The notes beneath the pieces were generated by a model. It worked only from the letters and a program-made list of their open reading frames with translations. It made no database searches and was not told the DNA's origin. From positions 8,742,001 to 8,806,000 of the forward strand of contig CM060734.1 in assembly GCA_030704615.1 (NCBI GenBank): a DNA stretch of 64,000 nt. Reading direction: 5' to 3'. The position numbers and the translations under genes are program-made. Below are positions 1-11,389 of this stretch, piece by piece (within the stretch, counting starts at the first letter, position 1; each line of letters starts with the position of its first letter). This DNA is from Takakia lepidozioides. Its lineage: Eukaryota > Streptophyta > Takakiopsida > Takakiales > Takakiaceae.

Positions 1-300
1 TTCAATAACAATTATCATCCCAGGTTCACACCGCTCCATGGAGCCTCCTTCTCACCATCAAATCGACTACGTCCTCCGAACCTCTCTCTCAACTATCTTA
101 TCTCCCACTACAATGCCAAAGAAAAAAAGTCTAGATTGCCTGAAGCACCAGGTTTAAATCCTATCCAACATCTACTCTGCTGCCGCCAAAGCTTCCCGCC
201 ATGCCTGGGATTCTTCGCCTCCATATCTAGAAAGCTGCAGAAGCTGCGAAGAATCAAACTTATCTCATAACTCAGCCGCAACTACATAAAAGTTACGAGC
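1..300 (+). mobile_element. possible LINE endonuclease-end fragment
   Basis: Frame 2 reads without a stop to about base 180 and contains HHQIDYVLRTSLSTIL, which resembles the end of a LINE (APE-type) endonuclease, where an 'IDYVL' strand is usual. The following codons in another frame (about 155-290) could continue into the endonuclease-RT linker. It may be the left part of the LINE whose RT continues at 11390, but no continuous copy links the two. The assignment rests on one short motif and is weak. Confidence 0.25.
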
Positions 301-717
301 TGCCAGGCATCAATTGCATACCAGTCCATTGCTTACATCAAACCTGGATTTTGTTGCATGTCATCCCAGTCCCCCTTTCCAATAAGACAGGCCCTGCAGC
401 AAATGATGACCTGAGAGGCAAAGCTCTTTGTTGGTACAATTGTGTGAACCAACAATGCAGCTGCACCCAAGTGGGGCTTGAACCCACTCGCATGCCCAAC
501 TATTTCCAGCTTGCATGTGGGTGAAAGGTGCACTGGCAAACTGCAAGTACTATGGCCTACAGCTCGCCAAGGCCATGGTACTTGCCCCCCCTATAACATG
601 CAAAGTATGGATGCAGTGGATGCAAGACCGAGCAAATGGATGCAATGGAAATGCCCACCCCCCCAAAAATCCCCACAATGCAGAATGTATGCAAGGAACG
701 TCTTGTATCTTATGTAG
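301..717. other. no gene seen
   Basis: Several short overlapping frames exist here, but none shows a domain, splice-consistent structure or similarity to the other repeats in the window. I see nothing I can support. Confidence 0.5.
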
Positions 718-2148
718 CTAGTCGTTACCAGAATCCAAAGCTGCAATTGCAGCCCTTATCCCTTCTTCAGCATATTCAGGCAATTTGTAAACCGGATCAT
801 TCCCTACAACCCTGTAGTCGCATGGCAGCATAGGAAACTTGATGGCACGCACATGTTCAGAGTGCAGAAAGACCACTTGTGATTTTTTCAGAAATACATA
901 CATGTCTTCCGCTCTCCCCCACTTCTGGTAATACTTTCCTGCAATTACCATGTCTCCTTCTACAAACGAAGTGCCCCATGCATCAGTGAATGGCTTCTTC
1001 ACTGCATGGAGAGCCCGACTACAACAAATGATGTAAAAGTCTACTTGTTCATCATTGTTTTCCTCAGCATTGACTGCAAAATTGTCTCCAATTTCAATGA
1101 GGGATGCCAAATAATCACCATTGATGCCAAACTGGTCCCAATCCTCATCTGCATCTTTCTCCATGGCATGCCTGACATTTGCGGTGTTCTTCGGGGTCAA
1201 GATCTGCAACTCCCATTCACCAGTCCATGCAACATTCTCACAATTGTTCCATGCTGAGTCAATACAGAAACAACAGAAGCAAGCCAACCCTTTTATCATG
1301 AGTTTGTTAGTATCGCGACTGGCAACAGATTTGACTGAATGTAGTTTCTTGATTCCCTTGATAACATCACAGTCATGCAGTGAACAACGGTTGATATCCT
1401 CTTCCTTTACATCCCAGAAAACTCGACGAACATCAGATCTCTGCCAGTAGGAAGACTCTGGTCTTGAGGACAACCATTCTCTCAAAAATCTTACAACATC
1501 CTCTGCATTTTGCAGCTTCGGGCCTGAGACATCTAGTTGTGCAGTACGTAGGTATCTTTTGACAACTGCACCTGCTCCATCATGAGGGCCCTTGCCGTGC
1601 CCTGTACCAAAGAAGCTCCAAAGCAAAGTGCAACCCCCCGTGAGATGAGGGTACCTGCTGACAAAATACCATGGCCCTTTGGACTTGAATTTAGAAGAAC
1701 ACCCATCACTCCATATCCAATGTTGATGGACGAAACAAGGTAGTGGTCACACGCTGCCAATGCAACTGCAAGCAATGTTGAACAAAGTAGTTGTCATGTG
1801 TTTTGTCGTCCAAGATAAAGAAATGGTATTCCATCAAGCTATCAGAGCCAAGGCCACTCAAATTTCGGTTAGGATTTCGACGCCAGGTTATTAAGACCAA
1901 GATTGTAATCTGGTAAGAATGCCAGTGCATGCTTTGCACTTCATTCTGAATTTCAAAACTGTAATTTTCCGCAAAATCGACCACTGAAACCAACACGTCA
2001 GCAGGAAAATTCTTCAAGCACTCCTTGAACTGTCTGTCTTCCCACTGAGCAACAAAATTATGACGAATGAAGAACTGAAGTTTAGGCTTCAAATACCGAA
2101 TAAGCTCGTGAGGTGGAGTCCGCTTGTAGAGGAGGGTGAGTTTCTTTC

Positions 2149-2155
2149 TTTCTTC
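2149..2155. repeat. target-site duplication, left (LINE)
   Basis: TTTCTTC, repeated exactly at 2826-2832 around the LINE 3' end. Confidence 0.8.
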
Positions 2156-2825
2156 AAGTGGAGAGTTTATTTCAACGTAACGGACTTTCTACTGCTTTCC
2201 TATTACCAATGAACCCAGATGAGGTGGACATCACATCCAGACATGACCGCAACAGACTCATTCGGAGAGAGCTTATGGAATTACATGTCAAGAGAACTTG
2301 GATGCTATCCAATCTCACAACAAAGCTCCACTTCTATCGAGAGACATTCTTGGTGCTCCGCGATGATAGAATCTTGAGACCAAATTACCTTTCAGCACCC
2401 TTATCTCCTTCCCTCTTGAGGGCATTGGGGCGGTTCAGGGTGGGTTCCCACAACCTACGGATAGAGACTGGCAGATGGGAAAACCTGCAACGGGAGGACC
2501 GCCTATGTCCAGCTTGCATAGGGCGCAGCAAGGAAATTGAAACTGAAGAACACTTCTTCTTCTACTGCCCTCTATACTACGAGATCCGTGGGAGATTCCA
2601 CTGTTTATTCAGTGGAACCCAAACTCTCACTGATGTCTTTCACTATGAGGATCAAAAATGCTTGGCAGCCTACCTACACAAGGCCTTCACCCTTAGACAA
2701 TCGCTAGAACATTAATTGTGGTTTCTGGATTTGTTCCTCTCTCATGTTTTCTTCCATTTTGTCCCATAAGCTCTACGAGCTTTCCGCGGACGTTATAAAG
2801 CACCATTTCATTTCATTTCATTTCA
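2156..2825 (+). mobile_element. 5'-truncated LINE, 3' end
   Basis: The reading frame 2158-2715 encodes a zf-RVT-like LINE C-terminus: RFRVGSHNLRIETGRW, CPACIGRSKE and HFFFYCPLYYEIRGRF. The frame ends at TAA 2713-2715, followed by about 90 bp of 3' sequence and a (TTTCA)n tail at about 2803-2825 in place of poly(A). The identical heptamer TTTCTTC stands at 2149-2155 and 2826-2832 as target-site duplication. Removing the insert restores the minus-strand transposase frame across the join, which confirms the borders. 5' truncation is usual for LINE insertions. Confidence 0.85.
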
Positions 2826-2832
2826 TTTCTTC
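2826..2832. repeat. target-site duplication, right (LINE)
   Basis: TTTCTTC, matching 2149-2155 and directly after the (TTTCA)n tail. Confidence 0.8.
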
Positions 2833-4692
2833 TCCTTTCTTTGTCAAGATTGTTTGTAAAGAGAAGTGCCTCCACTGCACTAGGTGCTCTGATGAATCAT
2901 CATCCTCAAGAGGGCACAGAGATAGGTTTTCAACACCACAAGCTTGGCACTCTCCATACATGCACTCTTTCCTGTGCCAATCACTATACTCATCTTTTGG
3001 GCATACCACTGACTCCCACATATGAGTAACCCTTGAAAAAGTATATAGAGCACCTCTGCAGCCCTGTACAACATCCGGCTGACATATATATTCACATTCA
3101 CAATCACATGATCCATTACAATGGATACCTGACTTGGCTCGCATGTTGTTGAAGCCCACTCGCAACTCTTCCATTTCCACATGATAAATGCAGCAACACA
3201 CATTCCTGTTTTTCATTCTCTTTACAAAGAATGGTTTTAATGCATCAAATGACCGGCTTCCAATTATGATGTCAGGGTGTGCTCTTTGGAATCATAAAAA
3301 GAAATCCATCTGCACAAGAAAGGCACCTGTCAATCCCAAAATTTCATGAAAAACATTCTTACAACGAGCTAGCAGAGTATGAAACTGTATATGCACTAAG
3401 ACAGTATTGTCTACTAGTCCACAACATGTCCTACTATCCACAGAAGTCTATGGTGAGTCCATGAATAGCGGCATGGTCAGCGCAGAGTAACTCGCATGTC
3501 CACAAACCAGTCATTGTTTCCACAAGACTTCACAAATAATCCACAACATTCCGCTGCAATTGCAACCGACAAACAAATCATGGACTGGCACTCCACAACC
3601 TGACATTGAATCCAGGGGACTCCACATTCAACCCACAAGACTCCACAACCCCACATTCAATCCACAAGACTCCACATTTCCACTGTACCTTGCTATAGAG
3701 CTCATGGGATTCCATGGCATGTCAGTGTCAACCTCCGAGCATTCCATAAGAACATAGACAATTCAAAGACATTCCACATACAGTGAGAAGACATGTAGAG
3801 TTGTACCTGAGGCTCCATCAAGTAGTGTGTAGGCTTTACATCGTACTGAAACGCAGCGAGACGCTTCCGAGTGACATCTTTTGCATTAGGACTGACTCGT
3901 GTTTGGGACACCCACCAAGAGACCACAACATCCCTCGTTGCAACTGAAATTGTATCACGTCTCGTCTTCCTTATAGACAAACTCCACATGAATCCTTCGC
4001 GAGCAGATGCCATATCCTCGCGGCGTGCTACTGCCGCGCTTATATTATGGGGATGAACACCTAACAGAGATGCCGTAGATCTATACGAGGAACCACACCC
4101 ATTGTTAACCACTGCTGTTAGTAGCGCATGCTTGCTCGCTAATTTGCCTGCGGAGTTAGGGTTTTTAATCTCAGCCAGCGATTTTGTCAGTCCATTGATG
4201 ATCTGTTGTTGAGCAATAATGGTCTTTCCATCTTGCGAAGCAAGTGGCATCACAGGGATGAGTGAAGGGTGCGAAATGACCTTCTCCATGATGTGTCGTT
4301 TGCTTGAAGGTCCCGGGAACACTTTCAACGTGTTACAAATGCATGTCACAATCGTATGGCAGGCCCTTCTAATCTCTCGATCCCTTACAACTTCCTCCGT
4401 GTTTTGCTCTAAGTCACCTACAGTGTGCGAAACATTCTGGGCATGTGACTCTTTTTCCTCGCTCTAGATCGGCGGACGCGTTCAAGAACCTTATCTCTCA
4501 ATGCGCGTCTAGCCCTTTCTCTAGGCCCAGGTCTCGTGTGCGCACCGCCGCGTTGTGACCTGCCACTAGTCATGGCCGACTGAACTCTCCAAGCCTGCAC
4601 AAAGTGAAGAACTTAGAAAACATACAATGAAGGGACAAATTAGGTTTAAAACATTCTACACTACTTAGCAAACAATGCACGAACGAAGGTAT

Positions 4693-5171
4693 TCAGTTTA
4701 GGGAGGGAAAGCATTTGTTGCAAGAGCTGAATGCCCGTGATAGCCAAATCTCAAGCCCATCATGTTGATGCGAATGAAAATGTCCATGCACAGGGCCATC
4801 TTGGAGAATCCACCAACCACCAACATGCAAGTAAATTTTAGGGTCTCCCCCACCAACTCTCACACACAACACCCAATCATCAAAAACTGAGCTCGTCATT
4901 TCCACACACACGGGCACCATCTGCATGCCCCATGGATGTATATATTTTGAAACGTTATGCAAAAGGATATCGCCAGGCATGGGGCCTGGTCTACGCAGAA
5001 CCACGACAAAGGCTCAACTACAAATGTCGGCTTGGAGTGGAAAGGCGTACTGGAATGAGAGCCACACACATTCAAACTATTCACTGCAAAGCTCAAAACT
5101 TCAAGTTCAACATCCTCAGAGCTTAGGTATTCGTAGTCACTACCATAGATTCTCATTGCAAATAACCACAC
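4693..5171 (-). other. unrecognised overlapping frames
   Basis: Two minus-strand frames overlap (5004-4693 and 5171-4896). The first contains DPKIYLHVGGWWILQDGP and a His-rich GHFHSHQHDG. They look more like coding sequence than their surroundings but match no family I know. They lie between the decayed transposase (same strand) and the methyltransferase copy (opposite strand), so they could be a 5' exon of the former. The rest of 4601-5877 is AT-rich and shows no gene. Confidence 0.2.
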
Positions 5172-5877
5172 AGCTCACCGAAACACAGAAGCGTCCACGA
5201 TTAGAGAAACGGGAAGACGACAGAGCAAGTGTGCGCGCAAATCGCGATAGGCAGCACATTTTCGAAATTGGGTTTTGCGCGAAATACGAAAAATAAAAAT
5301 ATAAAAATATAAAAATTGAAAACCGACACGTCATTGCCTATGTGGCATCTGTGTGTGTAGTTGTACTGCGGTTATTCAACAAACTAGTCCATTTGACACC
5401 TGGCACTTTTGGAATAGTTGATTCTACGCCTCTTTAGAAAAGGGTGATACACCAAAAAGCCACAAATGAAGATAGTATGGACTAGGCTAAATTGCCCTAT
5501 TTTTCAGGCATAAAAAAGTCCATAGCTATTAATTCCCGATGCTATTTGTCCATATGAAAATGGATTTGAGTTGGTTTAAAAAATGGCACCCCTAGGATGT
5601 TTTCCTTTACATCTTTGCATGAGTGTACATTGTGTTTATTTAGTCCATAACATTTTGTACTGTAACATCTGCAGTCCACAGTTTTCTACTTTGAAAGTCC
5701 ATAGCTCTCCATCAGTAGGTTTTTTTCTTAATCTAACAATTGGTACATATTTCTATGGTGGTTAAGAATCTTACACCATATAAAATTAGGTGAACTATTG
5801 AGTTGCTAAGAAATTATAAGTGAAACCATGGAGGGAGGTCACTGCAGAAACTGAGACACCCAATCCTGCAAATACTC

Positions 5878-5967
5878 TTCGGCACTGCGCAAACACACGA
5901 TTAATCCAATTTACCTCTCCCACTTTTATAAGCTAGCATGCATTCTACACACTAGCCAACCATACCA
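5878..5967 (-). repeat. LTR start fragment, same family as 50837-51864
   Basis: This 90-bp stretch (TTCGGCACTGCGCAAACA to ACACTAGCCAACCATACCA) is almost identical to 51775-51864, the outer edge of a minus-strand LTR. On the minus strand it begins TGGTATGG, a normal 5'-TG LTR start. Similarity fades to the left, with only short matches around 5850-5877. Methyltransferase copy 1 begins abruptly on its right, so an LTR insertion probably removed that gene's 5' end. Confidence 0.7.
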
Positions 5968-7925
5968 GGGAGTTGAGGACGACGAGAGGGCCTCTCTGAC
6001 CAGGATGACATCCTCCCGGAGATCCCCAAACCCGGAGCATACAGGCTGGATTTGGTGGTCCTGGTGGGCTGCCGGAGAACCTCCCTGCAGCAGACGTCAT
6101 GTTGGAGGCCGATATGAAGTTGGCCACTGCCAAGATGTTGGAGGCAACCCATAGCAACATTGGCAGGGTCCTGGGAGGCATGGTCTACCCGGAAAAGCTT
6201 CGGATTCCTCTCTGCCGCTTGGTATCATTGTAGGTGGTCAGACCTGCCCTCCCAGGCGATATCGACAAGCTGAAATTCTCTTTCCGAGACGGATATCGAA
6301 TGGGGTCTGCCGCGTTTTATGTCTCGATTGAGAACGACCACGGAGCTTCTTGTGCCCACACTTCCGATGCAGTGGATAAATGGGGTCCCCATTGGCAAAG
6401 GCAAAATGAGGAGTTCAAGAGATTGATTGCTACTGATCCTCTTTTCCAGCACTTGTCCGGGAAGATGTTTTACGTGTGGGACGGCAACCATCGCCTCTTG
6501 GCATGGATGGAGCACATAGCCCAAGCCCACCCCAACAACCTAGATTGGCATTACGCCGTGGAGTGTGTTGTGCTGAAGGTTGCGGGGCCAAAGGATCGCA
6601 GTCTTCTCAAAGCTGCTATGGCAGACATCAACTCGTAAGTTACAATGTCTCTTGCACTGGAACTTTGAATCTGAAACACTCATTTCATTGCCAATCGTCA
6701 TATTTGTTGCAAATTCTCATTTCAGTATCGTTTAATGGAAATGTGACATTGCAGGGTGACTGAGAATGCCTTCATTGCCACCAACTTGTCCCACATGCTC
6801 TTCCGAGTGAAGGATGTCAGGAAGCAGGGGGTACAAGAGTTTGCCAATTCGCTCAGTGCCGACCTCCTTCGCAAGTCGGAGGCAAAGGCAAACAGACGCT
6901 GGTATAGGCTGAGCATGGATGCCATGGTGGACTACATATTTCGGGTACTGCGATGTGCTCTCTTCTTTTGTTGACATAATCAGTCTTTGCTCCCCCAATC
7001 GAAGAAAAAGTGTGGACCAGGATTTCTAATCTTATGTGCGCATTGTTGACAGATGAAAATTGAGCAGGATTTGGCACATGCGAGGAGGTTCTACATGGAG
7101 TCAGAGGAGAAGAATCTAACCCTCCCGGCACTGGAATCGTATCTCAAAGCTGCGGAGGCGAAGGCTCGCATCAAGTATAAGTCACAGATGGTGAAGTACG
7201 TGGCCATTGCTGATCCCGCCCTTGGTGCCGACTTTCTGGTGGAGGTGGGGAAGCACTACTCCCGCGCTCTTAAGCCCACGAAGACACTGGAGAAGTTGCA
7301 TCGTCTAGCCACAGCCTGTGTGGATGCAACAGAGAAGGTTATACATTCTTAACCAAATTCTCTTGTGGCAACAATCCGTTTTCATGGTGTCTTGCGCTTA
7401 CTAATATGCACGTTGATTGGACAGACCCGGTGGCTCCAAATCTGGAATGGGTCCCAGAGTACACAGGACATGCGGAGCTTCCCAAAACCCGACAAACTGT
7501 CCGACCCCACATTCGACATGTGGATGAACTGCATGACATGGTGGTTTCAGGTACTTTCCCACGCTTCATTTGGCGCTTCTACTCTTGTATCAGGTGGATT
7601 TCCTGTATTTCTTGAGGAATACTGTCTGATGGAGAATCTCCGCAGGTGACGACGAATGCGCAAGAGCAGCTTGACACCCAAGCACATCAGTTCAAGCTAG
7701 AGATTGTAGGAGAAGCAGAGAGCCTCCGCGACTATGTGACGAGATACTTTCTGCTGTACAAAACCGACCTGTTCTTTCGAATGATACCGCATGCCCGGAG
7801 GAGCCACGAGTTCACCGACCAGCCGAACGCAGACAAAGCGGCAATGCGCCTTCTGTACAGGTAAATATGCGGTGCTCCTCTTTGATCTGTGGCCATTGTA
7901 GTCCCTAGAGTTCCTGGATGTAAAA

Positions 7926-8815
7926 CGCCTAATGTGGGGCAGACAATTCGTTGTGAAGAAATGGCTAAGTCCCTGGGGTGGCTGCCCCCGAGACTGGGAA
8001 AATGGCGCCAAATTTCTTGTCTCGGTGGAAGCCACCCCAGGGACTAGCATTTGGAAGCCTCGAATCTGGAAATTCGGCGCCATTTTCCCAGCTTGGGGCC
8101 CAAAATGGCTAAGTCCAATGAGGGGCTGGCCCCGATACAGGAAAAAGGCGCCGAATTTGCAGTTTCGGTGCCATCCACCCTGGGGACTTAGCCATTTTAT
8201 GGCCCCGGAACTGGAAATTCGGCGCCATTTTTCCAAGTTGGGCCCAAAAATGGCCAATACCAAAAGAAGATGGCCCCCAACCTGGAAAAATGGTGCCGAA
8301 TTTCCAGTATTGGTGCCAGCCACCCCAGGGACTTAGCCATTTCCGGGGCCCGGAACTGGAAGTTCGGCGCCATTTTTCCAGGTTGGATCCCAAAGTGGCT
8401 AAGACCCAGAAGGGGCTGGGGCCCAACTTGGAAAAATGACGCCGAATTTCCAGTTTCGGTGCCAGCCACCCCAGGGACTTAGCCATTTCTGGGGCCTGGA
8501 ACTGGAAAAAATTTCCAGGTTGGGCCCCAAAGTGGCCAAGTCCCAGAAGGGGCTGGGGCCCAACCTGGAAAAATGGCGCCGAATTTCCAGTTTTGGTGCC
8601 TGCCACCCCAGGGACTTAGCCATTTCTGGGGCCCGGAACTGGAAATTTGGCGCCATTTTTCCAGGTTGGGCCCCAAAGTGGCTAAGTCCCAGAAGGGGCT
8701 GCCTCGCCCACGGGAAAAATGGCGCCGAATTTCTAGTTTCGTTGCCCGGCACCCTGGGGAGCCGGGAGCAGCGCCCCCCCCCCCCCCCGCATGGAAATTC
8801 GGCGCCATTTTTACA
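7926..8815. repeat. tandem palindromic GGCGCC array in intron 5
   Basis: About six units of roughly 145 bp fill the 1-kb intron 7861-8879. Each unit holds GGCTAAGTCCC and its inverse GGGACTTAGCC, plus the facing arms TGGAAAAATGGCGCCGAATT and AATTCGGCGCCATTTTTCCA, so each can fold back on itself. A partial unit of the same family lies at 49150-49365 next to copy 4 of the gene. The other introns of this gene are 100-220 bp. Confidence 0.85.
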
Positions 8816-9700
8816 GTTTCTTGCCGAAACATTAACCTCATTCCCGGGACCTGATTCTCTGTGGGTTTCTTGAATGCAGGTACTGCAAGTTCTCCCTATT
8901 GGAGAAAGGTCATCTGTCCTTCGAGCCTCCATTCTTCCTCGCATGGCGGAACCCTGGCGCTGACTCCATGTACACTGACGTTATGGTGAAGGAGTGGCAT
9001 CTGAAGCATTTGCGCGACTGCCCTTGGTATGTGGACCTTCCGCCCGGCTCACTCGACGCCTCGAAGTTTCAATTGAAGCTGGATGCTGAGGCCTGCCGAA
9101 ACTGGGCTACACTGCCTCCGCTAGGTCCAAAGGAGGCGAAAGCGCTTGCCAAGTCCAGGAAAGCGGCAAAGCTTGCTCAGGCAGGTATTTAGGAGAAGTT
9201 GAATGAGAAGAAAAAAGGGTTGAAGAAAAGGACACGGAAACAGGGGACTGCAGTAACCCCAAAAAAACAGAAAACCAGCGGGGCGCGAGAGGAGGCGTAG
9301 GAGGGGCCCGAAGGGAGTGACTCGGACGACGACTTTGTACAAGGTCCTGCCCTAGCTACTGCTACCAAGTCACCGGTAGTCCGGGTTCCCAAGTCAGTTC
9401 GGACTGGGACTGGCTCTGCCAAGCAGTTGGCGTTTGAGGGGGAGCCTACACGGCGGCATTCGGCGGTGACGTTTCCCGACGGGCCAAAGCTAGAACCCCC
9501 AACAATCATCCAATGCATCAATGAGAGCTTCCTTGACGCTCTGGCTGCCAGGGCGAAGAAGGTGGCACACAACAAGTCTCTGGAGGAGCTGAAGGGGAAA
9601 GCGAAGAAGAGGGCTGTTGCTGCAGAGCCTAAAGACACCCCTGGTTTGGAAGCCATGATGGAATTCTTCACGGCTGTGAGCACGGATTGTAAGAGCACTC

Positions 9701-9723
9701 GGGGGGGGGGGGGGGGGGGGGGG
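9701..9723 (+). repeat. 23-bp poly-G run inside exon 6
   Basis: An uninterrupted G run encodes Gly just before MILLDIPDG. Copy 3 has only two Gly codons (STVGGRTV) at this point, so the run is an expansion in copy 1. The frame is kept on both sides, but the exact length may be a sequencing or assembly artefact. Confidence 0.8.
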
Positions 9724-11218
9724 TGGGTTGAGGTGGAGAGAGCCTGTGATATGATTCTCCTCGATATTCCAGATGGGGAGCTGCTGGAGGGCCTGGATGG
9801 TGTGCCTACCTCGAACAAGTTTACTGAGGACTACTGGAGAGCCAGGTTTGGGCTGGCGGGGATGCTCCTGGATGACGGTGGATGTATGGTGGTCCTTGCC
9901 ACAAGAGGGAAGACGACAAAGATTGTTGTGGCAAGGTGGACACCAAAAAGTGCCACCCCGGTCCTCCTCAATAAATGGTTATGCATCAACAGGCAGGGGT
10001 TGCAAACAGAGGGCCAAAGTGTAAGTTATCAATCTATTGCTTTCACTTCATATCGTGGTGTATCTAAACTAGAGCTTGGAGTTGATCCCTCTTTTCTTGG
10101 ATGTGCTGACATTGATGTTTGAGGCATATTGTTTTGTGAAGAGAGGGTCTACGTTCAAATTCCGCAATGATGGTCGTCTTGTTGATGCTGTTGTGGACCC
10201 TCTTACCTACGATGTCTTCTACAACTATGTGCCCCACTCCAGTATGCCAAAGGACACAAAGACAGGCAAACCGTGGCGGTACAGCCGGACCCAGAGCCCT
10301 GCTTTCATCCAAACCCTCATGGAGACGTGCTCCGATGTCCAAAGGCGGATTCTTGACCTCACATGTGGCACGGGTAAGCCTTCACATGCACAGTATGTCC
10401 CGTGGCCCAATTACAATTGCATGCCGCATGCTACTAACCGCCTGCTTTGTCCCTCAGGTGCTTCAATGTGGGCTGGGACATTGTCTGACATGCATGTCTT
10501 TGCCTTCGAGCCAGATACTGCCCTCCACAACTCAGAACTAGCAGTGGCTGAACATTTGCCGAAAGAGGAAGAGGCATCCTCGGAGGATAAGGAAGAATCC
10601 GAGAAGGAGCAGGGGGAGGTACAAGTTGGGATCGAGGCCGAGGAGCCCCCAGTTTACGAGTGAGTGGTCGCATTGTAAGTTGCCTCCTGATTTTGTGAGG
10701 CACCTCCCTTTGCTCTCTTATTTCATTGGCCGACCTTTTCTGCTTCTGCTGGTATTGACATTCTTGAAGTGGATTTGTTCTTACTATAGGATGCCAAGTA
10801 CTGCAAGAGGGACGTCTACACCGCAGTTCATGGGTAGGAGGAACGTGCCTTTTTTTGCCAAGGGGGATTTCATGCCGAGTCCAAAAAGGGACTACCTCAG
10901 GAAAATAAAGATGAGGGAGGAGGCAACAGCTATTAGAGCTCGTCAGGCTCGTAGATTTGTCTTGGATTCTGCTGAGGAAAATGAGGAGAAGAGGCAGAAG
11001 ATTCCCAGGAGGTGAGGTGGACAGTCCCCCAAGGAGAGGACGGTATTTTTGAGAGGCATGGTGGAACTTATGCATCTCAGAGCTCAGAGGATGAGGGGGA
11101 TGAGAGGGATGAGGAGGAAGGTGGGGCAAGTTCCTCGGAGGGTGTAGGAGAGTAGTACCCATTCCGGCTATGACAGTTAGGACACACTTGTATAGATGTG
11201 GCTTGCCACAAAATTTGC

Positions 11219-11224
11219 AATAAA
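11219..11224 (+). terminator. poly(A) signal of copy 1
   Basis: AATAAA lies about 60 bp after the expected end of the methyltransferase frame. It sits in the same sequence context as the AATAAA at 49657 after copy 4. Confidence 0.5.
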
Positions 11225-11347
11225 ATGTTGCATTTCATTGCTATGACGAGTCCAATGGTGCCACATTCCAACTTTAAATGACCCTATTACCGTGCCTCCT
11301 AACCCTATTTCCGTGGACACACAATTGTCCGCTCATGTTTTTTTTTT

Positions 11348-11389
11348 TTTCCGCTCATGCTCATGCCGCTCATGAAATAGCAGCCCCCC
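11348..11389 (+). mobile_element. right terminus of methyltransferase transposon, copy 1
   Basis: About 215 bp after the gene match the sequence after copy 4 nearly base for base, up to CATGAAATAGCAGCCCCC. Then the two diverge, copy 1 into a LINE frame and copy 4 into a gypsy fragment. Read inward the end is GGGGGGCTGCTATTTCATGA followed by further CATGAGC words. This matches the left end of the 18589-30201 element (GGGGGTGCTATTCCGTGAGC). The opposite end of this copy was not found. Confidence 0.75.

Larger units (their letters stand above)
718..4600 (-). pseudogene. transposase-like gene (SHGKGPxDG type), broken
   Basis: Pieces read on the minus strand in order. 4600-4418 is an Arg-rich start. 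4440-3702 holds WVSQTRVSPNAKDVTRKR and PTHYLMEPQ. About 3290-2826 is a Cys-rich block (HPDIIIGSRSFDALKPFF, then CCCIYH, CDCECEYIC, CGVENLSLCP). 2148-1706 has VVDFAENYSFEIQNEVQSMH and DDKTHDNYFVQHC. About 1750-718 has WSDGCSSKFKSKGPWYF and GTGHGKGPHDGAGAVVKR. Acidic motifs (DFAENY, WSDG, HDG) suggest a DDE-type nuclease. I have seen this 'SHGKGPxDG' class in plant and invertebrate repeats but cannot name its superfamily. At least one intron is likely near 3300-3700. It is dead: a LINE splits the coding sequence at 2156-2825, and a one-base frameshift lies near 1740, where RPSTLD and HWIWSDG are in different frames. The start is uncertain because 4600-4418 and 4440-4350 differ in frame. Confidence 0.6.
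5969..11156 (+). pseudogene. ParB-like / DNA methyltransferase fusion, copy 1
   Basis: Nine exons can be placed from GT-AG sites and by aligning with copies 2 and 3: about 6030-6634, 6756-6944, 7053-7337, 7425-7550, 7646-7860, 8880-10020, 10142-10373, 10458-10659 and 10790-about 11156. Exon 1 carries a ParB/Srx-like core (IPLCRLVSL, VVRPALPGDIDKL, then FYVWDGNHRLLAWM). Exon 6 carries a Lys-rich acidic linker and MILLDIPDG (position of motif IV), then LLDDGGCMVVLA. Exon 7 ends RSPAFIQTLMETC and RILDLTCGTG (motifs X and I). Exon 8 continues with MHVFAFEPD (motif II). IV before I is the order of beta-class DNA N6-adenine/N4-cytosine methyltransferases. The 5' part is missing at the LTR edge. In-frame TAGs lie at 6231, 9190 and 9298, and the last exon is frameshifted near 10990-11015. 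Catalysis is unproven: motif IV is DIPD, not (D/S)PP(Y/W). Confidence 0.65.

Noticed and set aside
482-490. ACCCACTCG as left target duplication for methyltransferase transposon 1 (right flank ACCCACGCG at 11390)
   Set aside because: One mismatch, and no convincing transposon end follows it; only the letters CTATTTC appear nearby, so chance is likely.
1121-1450. Plus-strand frame inside the transposase pseudogene
   Set aside because: It is the antisense of the GHGKGPHDG-type coding sequence and has no recognisable domain.
7932-8873. Open frames of 90-208 codons on both strands across the GGCGCC array
   Set aside because: They are read through a tandem palindromic repeat, give the same low-complexity peptides on both strands and lie inside an intron of the methyltransferase gene.
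9701-9723. G-quadruplex regulatory element
   Set aside because: A plain G run can form quadruplexes, but copy 3 lacks it and homopolymer length is error-prone, so no function is claimed.
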